DNA of 60,167 bases from Nemertoderma westbladi (lineage: Eukaryota; Xenacoelomorpha; Nemertodermatida; Nemertodermatidae). The notes beneath the pieces were generated by a model that was not told where the DNA came from, searched no databases, and saw nothing but the letters and a program-made list of their open reading frames with translations. Positions 43,649 to 54,234 of the stretch are shown here, one piece after another. A program made the position numbers and the translations under genes. The stretch covers positions 1 to 60,167 of the forward strand of contig JAUCBJ010006840.1 of assembly GCA_032718475.1 (NCBI GenBank), given 5' to 3'. Position 1 is the first letter of the stretch. Every line of letters starts with the position of its first letter.

Positions 43649-45263
43649 TTATATATGGAGTGGGTGTGTGACTATATTATTTTATATTTTTTTTATTATT
43701 ATTTTATATTTAGGTATGGATTATTATGTACTTTATTATAATCGTTTTATTTAATTTTATTTAGTGGAATGTTATTTAGATTATTTAGTAGAATAGTGCA
43801 ATATATTAGTGTTTATTACGTAATTACATAATATATCTAGTGCGACGGCGAGAAATAATTCTTTTCTCTTTCCTTACTGTCCGTATTATATTATAAATGC
43901 GAGACTATAGTAAGATGACATGTCCGTACTTATTAAAGTACAATAAAGCTCCTACTATATTTAAGTATTATTGGTAGGCAGAGTATTAGGAATGCAAAGT
44001 TCAGATCCTCGTGTCTCGGCTAAACCAAGCTCTGGGTAGACCTTGGAAACGACTTGCCTCTTCACACTGACATTGCTTCGTGCGATATTGCTCTTCTACC
44101 TTATAACAGATAATACATATAGTAGCGTGATGTCCCTCTAACAGTAGCGTAAAACGCAAATAAATCTGTTAAACCTTTTGACCATCTGTAATTCTAGTCG
44201 ATTAAGATATCGCGGCACCCACCGATATACTTGAAAGACAAATTCTAGAATCAGTGGTTAACGTCCCCAGACAAGCTCTGGAATAAATCGGTGCCCATCT
44301 TAAATATTAATTTAATATTTATTAAAATCTGTAAAATTCAGATCCGTTAACAATTCTAGTCGATTAAGATATCGTAGCACTTACTGATACTCTTAAAAGA
44401 CAAATTTCATAGAATTAAGGATCCTATGTCCCCAGACCTGCTCTGGAATCAAATTGTGTCAAATTTAACATCAAATAATAAAATTCACGGGAATAAATTT
44501 AAATTCATATTCGAATGAATTTCATAAATTGTCATTTTGTGCAATTTACAACATTCCCAAAATTCCAGTAATTAATAGATCATGGGAGCGGAGATTCATA
44601 TTGAGTGTACTAGAGTGCGAGAATCTCCAATATATAGTCAATAGCCGATAAAATTTATAAAATCATGCATAAAGAGGATATTGACAATTAAAGAATTACT
44701 ATTAAATAACATCCCAGATCTGTATGCATGAGAATTACCCTAATTCTACCGCTAGTTTTCCATAATGTCACCATGGCAACACCCACGCTAGAATTAGAAG
44801 CAAGTTAAAGTAACAATAAAAGGCTTGCCCATTGCGTAGCATAAGAGAATACATAGCGCACTATTAGTATCCAAGGATACATAGTAATAACGTGACATTC
44901 TGGAAGACAATGACTAACGGACAAAATGGCTTGCATGTGTGCAGTAAGTAATGATTGTATGGAATTTGTGCGTTTATAGGTGAATGATACTACTAAAGTG
45001 TGTTTACAGTAGCTAATCGCAATTGTAAAGTAGCCTAACTCTACCGAGATAACCTCAAGTGGATTCAAGCCTTTGGGACGGACAGTGGTGGGACTTGTGT
45101 CGATTATCGTTGTCGTGCTGTTGCTACATGTTGGCGCAAACACCGCGACAATGGTACATCGGCGCTGAGAAACCCACTGTCCGGGGTCAAAGACTAGTAG
45201 GCAGCGACGCCCGCTTGCCTAAATATTGACTCATACTAATATTAATAAACTTAGATAGCAGAT
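43649..45263 (+). other. Non-coding stretch of the LTR element with a 160-bp duplication
   Basis: No ORF. A segment beginning AATTCTAGTCGATTAAGATA at about 44190 is repeated from about 44351, with ACAAATT and GTCCCCAGAC..GCTCTGGAAT words in both. It may carry signals once located in or after pol. Confidence 0.6.
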
Positions 45264-45662
45264 ATGACGGAATTAATAGAAGATGACCTTGGTATTAGAG
45301 AGCGATATACTCTACCTTTACAAGCGTTTGTGGATAGCTTGATACGCGGTGAAGCCGATCCGACTATTACGGAGGACGATGGTCGTTATATCGAACCGCC
45401 GATGTCCCAAGAGCAACTTACGCGTGAATTGGACTATCGAAAATTAACCGCTCGCTATACGCATCGTAATAGTACGTATATGGACTTCCTAACTACCGGC
45501 CATCCTATCGATTTACATGATACGGACGATGTAGACACCGAAAGGGAAATGGTTCTATTTAAATATCATACCCAGTGGAGGCGGAACGATAAACCGAGAA
45601 TAGATCACGAAAATTCTATTCGTAACAGACTGGGAAGACGAACCAATATGACTAGAATCTGA
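45264..45662 (+). CDS. Second ORF of the LTR element, N-terminal part up to an in-frame TGA
   Basis: 132 residues from ATG 45264, acidic and soluble, with no recognised domain. Its TGA at 45660-45662 is followed in the same frame by 52 open codons and then the 45819-46766 ORF. The two are therefore one reading frame of 500 sense codons broken by a single TGA. Either the stop is a recent point mutation, or the downstream part is reached by readthrough or by its own start. Confidence 0.6.
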   Translation: MTELIEDDLGIRERYTLPLQAFVDSLIRGEADPTITEDDGRYIEPPMSQEQLTRELDYRKLTARYTHRNSTYMDFLTTGHPIDLHDTDDVDTEREMVLFKYHTQWRRNDKPRIDHENSIRNRLGRRTNMTRI

Positions 45663-46766
45663 GGAGATTCAGCCTATCGCTCCCGGAACAGCGACAACGA
45701 TTACATCCTAGAATGGTATCAAGGTCCACAGTGTCTCACTGCGTACGATTATCGAAATGCCAACTATGTTTCTAGGCAATGTTGTCGGTTATGCGCATCG
45801 AGAGACCACGATACGCCCATGGACACCAACGTCCGCTGTTCCTATTTCCACGAACAACCGGCGATGGAAATTTATTGCGCGTATTGCAGATTTAATAATT
45901 TGCACGTTTTTGCGGTTTGCCCTCAATTTATGACTCAATGTCACCATTGTCAACTAAAGGGACATGCTAGTTTCGATTGCCCTTTTAATCACGATTTGAA
46001 AAGCGTAGATGAAATGATCACACTACGTTACATCAGAGCTTGGGAAGCGAACGCTAATTTACATTGTGATTCGCGCCATCGTTATTATCCTGGACGCGCT
46101 TACGAAGGAATTTATGCGTTCCATCCTTATCTATTCGCTTCTGTCGAACAGAAATCACGCATATCGAGTTATGAACTATTGAAGCGCGTTGGAGAATGTA
46201 TTTCAACCAAATATGTACGCAAATTCCTCAGGAGCATTAATCCGAGTGACATCAATTCGTATAACTTAATAAACTTTATCCGTCAAGATCCGGCCTATAG
46301 AGACTTATTTGTCAACTCACACCCCGAGTTACAAGAAGTATATCGACGGCCTTACGAATACCGAGCCCGCGAACGCGAGTTGGAAAGAACCATTAAACCA
46401 AGGAAGTTTCTAACTGCCTATGGTCCACCCACGGCCCTCGTTCAGACCACTCGTAAAGGACCCGTAAGAGCGGCTGTCTTGAAACGAGCTCTCAAAGCCG
46501 TTAGACCCCTCTCCCCGGACGTTGATGTCAATCAACCCGGTACTTCGACCGGCGGATATACCGATCGCAATCCCATACCTTCTAATGCAATCATATTGCA
46601 CCCTTCACCCAGGAGTTATAGCCCTCCTCGTAAAGTGGCTCGCCCCAAAGAGAAAAGGACTCTTGCTAGCTTTAAAAAAAACTGCGTAAACGCCGTCCGC
46701 GCAAGAAAGACTAACTGTTTAGAGTATTTTTATATTTTAGAAACTGTGATTTTGTATATTTTATAG
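45663..46766 (+). CDS. Second ORF of the LTR element, Cys/His-rich part with a CCHC knuckle
   Basis: The frame is open from 45663; the first ATG is at 45819 (315 residues from there). Before that ATG, QCLTAYDY and RQCCRLCAS add cysteines that look like part of the same zinc module, which argues for continuity with 45264-45662. Then come VRCSYFHEQP, YCAYCRFNNLH and a CCHC knuckle CHHCQLKGHASFDC (C-x2-C-x4-H-x4-C). The rest is basic, ending in KKNCVNAVRARK and a short hydrophobic tail. It is neither integrase nor a recognised envelope protein. An accessory nucleic-acid-binding protein is a reasonable inference. It stops 26 bases before the 3' LTR. Confidence 0.6.
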   Translation, partial: GDSAYRSRNSDNDYILEWYQGPQCLTAYDYRNANYVSRQCCRLCASRDHDTPMDTNVRCSYFHEQPAMEIYCAYCRFNNLHVFAVCPQFMTQCHHCQLKGHASFDCPFNHDLKSVDEMITLRYIRAWEANANLHCDSRHRYYPGRAYEGIYAFHPYLFASVEQKSRISSYELLKRVGECISTKYVRKFLRSINPSDINSYNLINFIRQDPAYRDLFVNSHPELQEVYRRPYEYRARERELERTIKPRKFLTAYGPPTALVQTTRKGPVRAAVLKRALKAVRPLSPDVDVNQPGTSTGGYTDRNPIPSNAIILHPSPRSYSPPRKVARPKEKRTLASFKKNCVNAVRARKTNCLEYFYILETVILYIL

Positions 46767-46792
46767 ACTTAAATCCCATTTTCTGGGAGCGG

Positions 46793-48027
46793 TGTAAAAG
46801 CTTCTGTGGGATATAACTGGCCCCTTTTGCTTCGCATTCCAGTTTCCCCCCAGGCGCTGGAATACTCTAAAAAGGTTCTCTAACTATATATATATTCCCC
46901 TCGCCCGCAAGGTACCGTTACAGGTGTTTTAACGGACATAAAAGTCATTCTGCTATATACGTGTTTTGGCGGACATGGTAAGGCAAAAAACCTGTAATGC
47001 ACCAACTACCTTTCACAGCTTAGCCGTGATGATTCATATTACGACATCTAACAGCTGGTTGCTGACATGGAAACAGCCATTGGATGCATGGTTCTTTGTT
47101 TGGCTTGAGCCAATCAGAGCGATTTTTCCTGTCGACGTGTAGCTTTTCGGTCGATCATAAGGAGAGGGTTCAGTCTTACTGCTTTTACTTGATACTTTGT
47201 TGTTATTGCTGTCTAAGCCAGAAACACCGGCTTTTTGGGAAGAACTCTAGTAAAACTGCTTAGATTATAGAAAGTATAACTGTTACCGGCGGTGTTACCT
47301 CACTTAATTTAACTGCACTAATCATATTGTTTGTACTGCTATTTACCGTCAGTTATTAATTGTATCTATTTGTTGATGGAAATATTGCTCTTTGGATAAT
47401 ACGGATAAATCACCCCAAATTCCCAATTTTCTTGATACACTACAGGTTAGAGAGGCGGGCTATATATAACAATTGCGATTTATATCAATGTGGTGTGTAT
47501 TGAATCTAATGTTATTTAGTAGACACTACGTGAGTCAATTACTGCTCTCTTTATGTGTGATCAAATATACTGACTGTCGGCAGAATAGTGTGCATGATTG
47601 TGAGTGTGATGTGACTGGTAACAAAGCATTTCCTAAAGAATGCGACTTATACTTTAATCATAAGCCTTATCGTTGCGTTTAGTATAAGTCCTAGCTCTGT
47701 TTAAATAGATAGAGCGCCACGTCCTAAAGGAACTGTTAATATTTCCCGAAAGTTAATAATATCTGTCAGAAATTACATATTAGCGATCAATCGAATAATA
47801 CAGTAAGCTTACACTGCAACCTTACACTGCAATAATAAAATCTAAGCATCCGAATTCAGCCTCCCGGGTGTAGATCCATCGGGTGAATGATCGCGCATGG
47901 GCTGGCTTCGGCTAATGTTTTGTTTATTAGCATAAAATATTGTCGTATGCTAAAGGTGTGTTAATTAACTAAAAGACATATAAATTTTGGCAGGTTAAAC
48001 TGCTAAAGGTCTTCAAAAGCGCGAACA
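46793..48027 (+). repeat. 3' LTR
   Basis: 1235 bp, matching the 5' LTR except at two positions. It is preceded by a short purine-rich GGGAGCGG, the likely polypurine tract. Confidence 0.95.
47488..47682 (+). CDS. Small Cys-rich ORF inside the 3' LTR
   Basis: Same 64 residues as 36870-37064, unchanged. Identity says little about selection because the two LTRs are nearly identical overall. Confidence 0.35.
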   Translation: MWCVLNLMLFSRHYVSQLLLSLCVIKYTDCRQNSVHDCECDVTGNKAFPKECDLYFNHKPYRCV

Positions 48028-48032
48028 GTCGT
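48028..48032 (+). repeat. Target-site duplication GTCGT, right copy
   Basis: Partner of 36170-36174. Confidence 0.93.
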
Positions 48033-48376
48033 TTTAGAGAACTTCAGGATATGCTGTCTAATGAAAGAAACCCTGCAAATGGGGCGTCTTAGAGTAGGAC
48101 CGTACTTACCGTCACTGCCTACCAATATTCCTGTGAGTGGTCGCAGTGTTAAACCAATTTTAGGCCATGATATTGATCAAACTCATAAACCCATAACTGA
48201 CCACGGTGTAGATGAATCAGAAATTTACCCTTGCCCGATTTGTGGCATTCCGTGGTTTATAGAAGGTCCATCAATGATAAGTTGTGACCGTTGTTTTGAT
48301 TGGTTCCATTTTCATTGTGTCGGTATTTGTTGATGAACCTGCGGAAGAAACATGGTACTGTAGTGATTGTAAATAA
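48033..48376 (+). pseudogene. Continuation of the split ORF and a PHD finger, frameshifted
   Basis: Right after the insertion the interrupted frame runs to a TAG at 48090-48092. A second frame (48061-48333) then encodes a PHD-type zinc finger: YPCPICGIP, ISCDRCFDWFHFHCVGI. A one-base shift near 48328 moves the last pair, TWYCSDCK, to the third frame, ending at 48376. Cys4-His-Cys3 spacing is met only if the shift is ignored. PHD fingers read histone tails, and the closest look is to TAF3-like fingers. Some transposon ORFs also end in PHD fingers, so a host origin is not certain. It is probably dead. Confidence 0.65.
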
Positions 48377-49586
48377 AAATAAAGGAAACAAGTTGATTAT
48401 TGTTTACATTACAGTATACAGTATGTTGTAAGTTGATTATTTGTTTATGTTATAAAATGAAAGTTTATTAATTTAAAGTTAAGGATATTTTGTTAGATGA
48501 AAGATTATTGTGTTATGATTGATTCATATTGCCATTGTTATCAGTTGTTTAATCAGTTGTGTAATTTGAAACTGAGAGTAAATTTTATCGTATGACTGAG
48601 TCTGTAGTATTATATACTCAAGTCATGCACATTGTGCCATTTTCACAGCAAATACAGTATTTACCAGTTGTTTCGGTTTACGTGGATGGGCGTTGTTTGG
48701 GTTGGGAGGTTGGGCGCAGTTTGGGTTAAGAGCTTGGGCGTTGTTTTTTACAATGAATATCATTTTAAATGATTAAATATATAAATGAATTTAATTTAAT
48801 TTAAATGAATTTAACAGTTTGGGTTAAGAGGTTGGGCATATTTTGGGGTAAGATTGTTTTGGTTAGGAGGTTGGGCGTTTTGGGTTAGTTATTTGCAATT
48901 ATTATTTAACCATCCACCTAATAGTGTCCTTAAACAGATTCTTAGCCAACTACGTGGCTCGCCCCACACCTGAAACATTGGAACTAAATTCGCTTCCATT
49001 GGAACTAAATTTGCTTGCATTGGAACTAAGTTCGCATCCCTTGGGACTAAATTCGCATGCATTGGAACTAAATTCTCTTTCGTTTTTCACTAGTTATTGG
49101 AACTAAGTTCGTCTAAATTGGAACTAAATTCGCCAAAATTGGAACTAAAATCGTTTCCATTGGAACTAAATTCGCATGAGGCTTAAATTGGAATTAAGTA
49201 CGGGGAATCGTGCAGATATAACCCAGGAGAGGGCAGTAAGAACTTTATCACACTACTGCGTGCGAGCTGCGTCATTTAACCATAATATACATACAGTAGT
49301 TACTATGGCACTAGTTAGTAGGCCTACGGTACTGCAGTAGTGCAGTACTGCCTGACTGCTGTTCTGCTCTACTGTACTCCAGTACTCGTATAGGCCTACT
49401 GGTCAAGGCCTACTAGATAATTTGTTTTTTAATAGAAATTTTTTAACTCTACTAGATTATCTAGTAGGTGTAGGCCTTGATACTGGTATAGTCATTAGTC
49501 ATAGTGGTGTAGTGCTGGCTGATTTTGGATTATTAGTTCAACTATCACAGTACAGATCAATTACTGAATTATTACTGTATTATGAT
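48377..49586. repeat. Intergenic DNA with two short tandem repeats
   Basis: At 48684-48895, GTTTGGGTTAAGAGGTTGGGCG-type words recur about five times. At about 48975-49190, some ten units of about 20 bp built on TTGGAACTAAATTCGC lie in a row. A/T-rich elsewhere; the probable promoter of the golgin-45 gene is not recognisable. Confidence 0.75.
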
Positions 49587-49967
49587 ATGATGACTGATTC
49601 AAATGAAATACGGTTTGATGGTGACGGTGAAGAATCATCGGTATCAATATTAACGCAACCCAACCTGAACTTACCTATAGGAGACTCCAGTCAGTTCTTG
49701 TTCCAAACTCTGGGATTAGACGTCCAAACTCTTGGATTGGACGACAATAAACAAAATGAACCACTAACTGATGGCGATGGAACTAGTTGGTGTACTGTTT
49801 GCCGACCAGAACTAACGGGTTGTCATGCCAACCCGATCGGAATCCGCAGACAGACATCCCAGCCGCAGTTCGGCCAGAATCCCGCCGAAGTTAATTTTAC
49901 TGACAGAGAACGTCGTTTAATGATCCACAATCTAAACTTAACGTCACAGTTAGAGATGCAAATGGAG
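49587..49967 (+). CDS. BLZF1: Golgin-45 (BLZF1) exon, N-terminal
   Basis: The frame is open from further upstream, but the first plausible start is MMTDSNE at 49587 (127 codons to the splice site). The exon ends ATG GAG|GTGAGT at 49967, phase 0. It has a short internal duplication, FQTLGLDVQTLGLDD, two CxxC-like cysteines (WCTVC), and a last part FTDRERRLMIHNLNLTSQ that leads into the coiled coil. Alone it would not be identifiable; the link rests on the next two exons. Golgin-45 is a Golgi coiled-coil protein that binds GRASP55 and Rab2. Confidence 0.65.
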
Positions 49968-50984
49968 GTGAGTTTATCATTGATTATAGCATTAAGCATT
50001 ATACAGGTACAGATTTTAGCTGTACCAGTATACCAGTATACAGGTACCGACTGACCGGTATATGAATATGATGTTACTACTGTCAGACTGCTGGACTGTA
50101 TTTTAATCAACTCCATTTATTTTAACGTATTTTTGCACTAGACATTTATTTTAAAATGATGTTATTATTTAATCAACTCGATCTATTTTAATGTATTTTT
50201 TGCACTATACCTACAGTCAGTCAGTCAGTGGCGTTAAAATAATAAATAGTACTTTTAAGTTACTTTACAGTTCTTATTTCAAATAACATATTTTGTAACA
50301 TATTGTTTTTATTTATCTGTTTACTGTTTATAACATTTGTACTTAGGCAATTCAATGTATGTCACGTGTCTCGTAATGTAATAACTATATGGATACAAAC
50401 TATTATGACAGAAATAAATAATACCAATACCATGCCAGATACCCCCAGTATACGTGTGTGCGAGGTAGAATAAAACGTCTGTCATTATCTGATCTGACAG
50501 TCTGATCTGATCTGATCTGACAGCATCTGATCCTATAACCAATCAGGAGAAAGAAATATAATATTTAACTAACTGTCTGTAAATAGCCCATTGCCCATAG
50601 CCAGTAGCTGAATAAGGGATCACGTTTCACGTTGCCCTGTTATGCATCAGTATCATCATATGAAGTAGCAGTACAGGCATACCGGTATGCATCTAAATGT
50701 ACAAAGGCATATTATTATTCTATTTATATATTAAAAATGCGATATAGGATGAAGGTTTGTTACGCTAAAGGCAGAAAGGGAAGGCAGGAAGGGCAAGGGG
50801 TATCTCTCTAGGCCTACTGTGTAGGCCTAGTGTGTATACTGGTATATGAAGAAACACTTAACATACCCCATATTGCCAGCTGATACAGTGGTGTTTACAG
50901 TATACCCAACCCAGACGATGAAGGAATATCTGAATATGGGAAGGTGGATGGTAATGTGGGAATTAATAAACGCTGTAGTTACCT

Positions 50985-51190
50985 TCCATTTGAAGGAAAA
51001 GAGCAGGTTACAGCGGCTGTAATTTCTAACCAAAACAATAAACGACGTTGTTACCTATTAATTGAGGGAAAGGAGCAGGTTACAGAGACAGGGTTTTCTA
51101 ACCAAAACAATAAACTATTTTTTTACTTACCAATTGAGGGAAAGGAGAATGTTACCGCGGCTGACTTTTCTAACCAAAACAATAAACAAC
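50985..51190 (+). repeat. Three tandem units of about 65 bp
   Basis: Each unit has GGAAAGGAGCAGGTTACAG (or a variant) and TTTCTAACCAAAACAATAAA. The same words, partly inverted, occur at 55315-55395 and 60020-60090, so this is a dispersed repeat family amplified locally. Confidence 0.8.
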
Positions 51191-51314
51191 CAGCGGGCAC
51201 CTTCCCACATTCCCATCCACCCACCCACACATGTGGCAATAATAGGCTGATAAATAACTGAATAATTAGCATAAACATAATTAGTTAAGTACTATTACAG
51301 TATTATGTAGTAGT

Positions 51315-51625
51315 AAGGTATTCTGGTATTCTTCACATGGGCGAAGAATACCAGACTTTCTGCCGTTATATTTCACTTTGCAGTTCAGCAGTTACCCCCA
51401 TGTGAAGAATACCAGGTTTTCACCAAAAACACAGGTTACAGAAGGGCTGTATATAACCAAAACAATAAACGAATTAGTATATGTCTGTATGTACAAGGTT
51501 ATAAGCTATAAATAAGCTCTCTATAATACACTTAATAAAGATAAATTAAAAAAAAATTAAAATCTTCATATACAAAATTCCAATAAAAGTCGACCAAAAA
51601 GGTAAATCCTGGTATTCTTCACATG
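51315..51625 (-). repeat. TTCTTCACATGGG dispersed repeat, minus orientation
   Basis: Begins with TGGTATTCTTCACATGGGCG immediately followed by its inverse (AAGAATACCA), then ACTTTCTGCCGTTATATTTC. It is the complement of the copy at 16410-16615. Confidence 0.75.
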
Positions 51626-51917
51626 GGCCGGCACCAAAATTTGGCACCAGCCGCTAAAAACAAGTTTAAAATTTCTAGCTTATTTTATTTGAATTCGTTT
51701 TAGTTCGTTTCAGTTAGTCTTTTAGTTAGTATCGTTGTTTCAGAGGGGGGGGGGTGTTATATTGACCCCCCTCCCCCCGGGTTTAAGGGGAATACCGGGG
51801 GAAACTTCACATGCTGATATGGGCAGAAACTCCAGTACTCATTCAGCTATCATTTAAGGATGCAAGGCAGATATGCCTCGTTAAACCCTTCAAAACATTC
51901 GTGCCGAAACGAAAACT

Positions 51918-51992
51918 ACCTTGGCCCCCATGCCGGGGTTGAACCCACAACCTCCGCGAGATGTGAATTCAATATAACCACTACACCAAGGT
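51918..51992 (-). other. tRNA-like sequence (SINE head or tRNA pseudogene)
   Basis: On the minus strand, ACCTTGG at one end pairs with CCAAGGT at the other over 75 bases. A-box-like TGGTGTAGTGGTTA and B-box-like GGTTCAACCC are spaced as in tRNA genes. The anticodon stem does not pair, so a functional tRNA is unlikely. Confidence 0.4.
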
Positions 51993-52174
51993 GGGCTCTG
52001 AACCAAGATGGAACAAGTGTCAGATACCGTCAGATCAGATCAGATAAGGACAGACGTTTTAGCCATCCTACGTGTGTGCAGTGTGTACTTGTCAGCTTGT
52101 AGGGTGTAGGCCCTATTACAGTATTACCTGTATACAGATACAGCTATACAATACTGCAATACATGGTATACGGA

Positions 52175-53414
52175 GGGTGCTGGTCACCTCGCCGCACTGC
52201 CACTTCGCCGCAAGTCATCTCGCCGCAGATAATGTGCGGCGAGGTGTCTTGCGGCGAGGTGTCTCACTATAAATGCAATTTCGCCGCAAATTATCGGACA
52301 CCTCGCCGCAAGTCAATATAAATCATTTATTTCTATATTTACACGAAAGCCTACTTATGGCATTGGACATTATTATAAGAAGAAATAAAATAATACGGTA
52401 AGGTTTGTTGTTATATTATATACTGCTGTACTGTATTATATTACATGTTATCATAGATACAGTAAGACTATTTGAGTAACGTATTAGATTATAGTAAAAT
52501 ACGGTCATAAAGATTCATAGAGGACTATGAATGACATATAATGAGTATTCTGACATAGAGGTCAGATCAGAATACGGTCATTGAAGTTGTTTCCATGTCA
52601 TTGATTACGGTACATTGCAGCGTTACGAGTATTTCTCCAGAACACTGTTAAGTTGGCATAATGTACTGTAACAATAACTATTTACGTACATGTACAATGT
52701 ACTAAGTACGGAAACGGAAGTAAGGCAACATAATGTAATAAGGTTAATACAGTAATACTGTATGTTTATGTTAAATCTTAATTACAAATGTAATGTTCTT
52801 AGTGTATTGATATACTTATATTTGTTGTCAGACACTTTTTTTGTTAAGAGCAAAATTATGGTCGAATTACATTTCAAATTAATTTCCATGACATTAATAA
52901 TAATCAATAATATTGCATTAAATATTATAATTTTCTTTAATTTCTTACATTACCTATTTTATTTATTTGTGTGGAATTAATATCGCACTACCAAATCGCC
53001 AGGACAAATTTAAGAAATTCCAACAAATAATTATTTATTACATGGGAAAAAAGTAGAACTTTTTTCACTATTCTCGATCTCGAGGCATTTTTAATACGTT
53101 ACTCAAATACCGGTACTCTTACTGTATCTATAATAATACAGTAATTATAATAGAACAACAAACCTTACCGTCTGACCGTATTATTTTATTTTATTTTATA
53201 ATACATAATGTCCAATGCCATACTGCTATAACTAGGCTTCCCTGTGTAAATATAGAAATAAATGATTAATATTGCCTTGCGGCGAGGTGTCCGATAATTT
53301 GCGGCGAAATGGCATTCACAGTGAGACACCTCGCCGCAAAGACACCTCGCCGCACATTATCTGCGGCGAGGTGACCTGCGGCGAAGTGGCAGTGCGGCGA
53401 GGTGACCAGCACCC
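52175..53414. mobile_element. Long-TIR DNA transposon, non-autonomous, Mutator-like
   Basis: The ends begin GGGTGCTGGTCACCTCGCCG (52175) and its complement (to 53414). The inverted repeats extend about 290 bp with few mismatches and are packed with CCTCGCCGCA / TGCGGCGAGG palindromes. The 9-bp duplication GTATACGGA flanks both sides (52166-52174 and 53415-53423). A 9-bp target duplication with long inverted repeats fits Mutator-like elements. The 1240-bp body has no transposase ORF. Confidence 0.9.
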
Positions 53415-53551
53415 GTATACGGACCAGACGCACAGACGCATACAGTTTACCGGTAATGCTTGTTCATTACTTTCTTTCTGTCATTCATTTATTTCTGCCC
53501 CCCAACCAAACAGTAACTGAGTAACGTCTTATTTAATTGATTTGTTTTCAG

Positions 53552-53683
53552 GTTAACAAAGAAATGAAGAGATTATTGATTGCGTCATTTGGCGAAGATT
53601 TACAAGATAAAATCGAAAATCTCGCGCGAGATAAATCTCAACTCTCTCTGGTTATTACTGAGTTAGGCAATAAGGTTTCTACT
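53552..53683 (+). CDS. BLZF1: Golgin-45 (BLZF1) exon, conserved coiled-coil block 1
   Basis: 44 codons between TTTTCAG|GTT and ACT|GTGAGT, both phase 0. The peptide VNKEMKRLLIASFGEDLQDK and onward to ENLARDKSQL matches the conserved core of golgin-45 as I know it. It is very short for a chance ORF bounded by consensus splice sites on both sides. Confidence 0.82.
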
Positions 53684-53845
53684 GTGAGTAACCGTATTGT
53701 GCTCTACCTGTTACTGTTGTACAATTAATGATTATTTTACTGTAGCCCACCGTTATTATTATTACGTTATACGGTTCCATACCCATAATCTGTGTGTTGT
53801 AAGTCAATCTTGCAGCTTAGATTCTTATGTATATTCTATGTAGAT

Positions 53846-53974
53846 TCTTGTGTAAAGTATCACTTTACAGTGTTCTGATCCTCGTGGCTTTATTTTCACC
53901 CACTCACTACGTTCGTTCGTGTAACAAAGCCACTCAGATCATCACACTGTAAAGTGATACTTTACACACAAGTA
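53846..53974. mobile_element. Foldback MITE, copy 4
   Basis: Ends TTGTGTAAAGTATCACTTTA and mirrored TAAAGTGATACTTTACACAC; centre TCGTGGCTTTATTTTCACCC. Best match is the copy at 20114-20243. Confidence 0.85.
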
Positions 53975-54234
53975 TGTAAATAGTTATTACTTTGTAATAA
54001 AGAATGTATGTAGCTGTTTATTACAAAATTGTAGATTAATCAGTTTTAGGATTAGTAATACAACGATATTGTTGGTAGGTAACTCTAAGTCATACCGGAA
54101 TAAATAAATTATAAATGTAATAAGTTAGATGAAAGTAGAGAAATACTTAATCAATTACGGATAACACCGGTTATATTGAAAAATATCAAGGCCAAAAAAT
54201 ATCGCCAGTAAAATAAGGATATAATATTTGTAAT

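Larger units (their letters stand above)
36175..48027 (+). mobile_element. Complete young LTR retrotransposon, BEL/Pao-like, lacking reverse transcriptase
   Basis: The direct repeats 36175-37409 and 46793-48027 are both 1235 bp, start TG and end CA. I see only two differences between them (AATCC/ATTCC near 36219 and GGAGAA/GGATAA near 36778). The target duplication GTCGT is at 36170-36174 and 48028-48032. The internal region holds a leader with tandem duplications, a 1357-codon Gag-protease ORF, a 1.6-kb non-coding stretch and a second coding region. Knuckles and protease are of BEL/Pao type. No RT, RNase H or integrase core is present, so the element must be moved by another copy's enzymes. 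A PBS starting TGG is not seen next to the 5' LTR. Confidence 0.95.
49968..53551 (+). other. Golgin-45 intron 1, rich in repeats
   Basis: A 3.6-kb phase-0 intron, GTGAGT..TTTTCAG. It contains a three-unit tandem (50985-51190), the TTCTTCACATGGG repeat (51315-51625), a tRNA-like sequence (51918-51992) and a transposon with intact ends (52175-53414). Confidence 0.7.

Noticed and set aside
45660-45662. Selenocysteine at the in-frame TGA
   Set aside because: No SECIS-like element was recognised and the position has no redox-motif context; mutation or readthrough is simpler.
49422-49586. Upstream extension of the golgin-45 first exon
   Set aside because: It starts with TTG, is hydrophobic and lacks an ATG; the methionine pair at 49587 is a better start, though an upstream exon cannot be excluded.
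51918-51992. Functional tRNA gene
   Set aside because: Acceptor ends pair and A/B boxes are present, but no anticodon stem forms; better called SINE or pseudogene.
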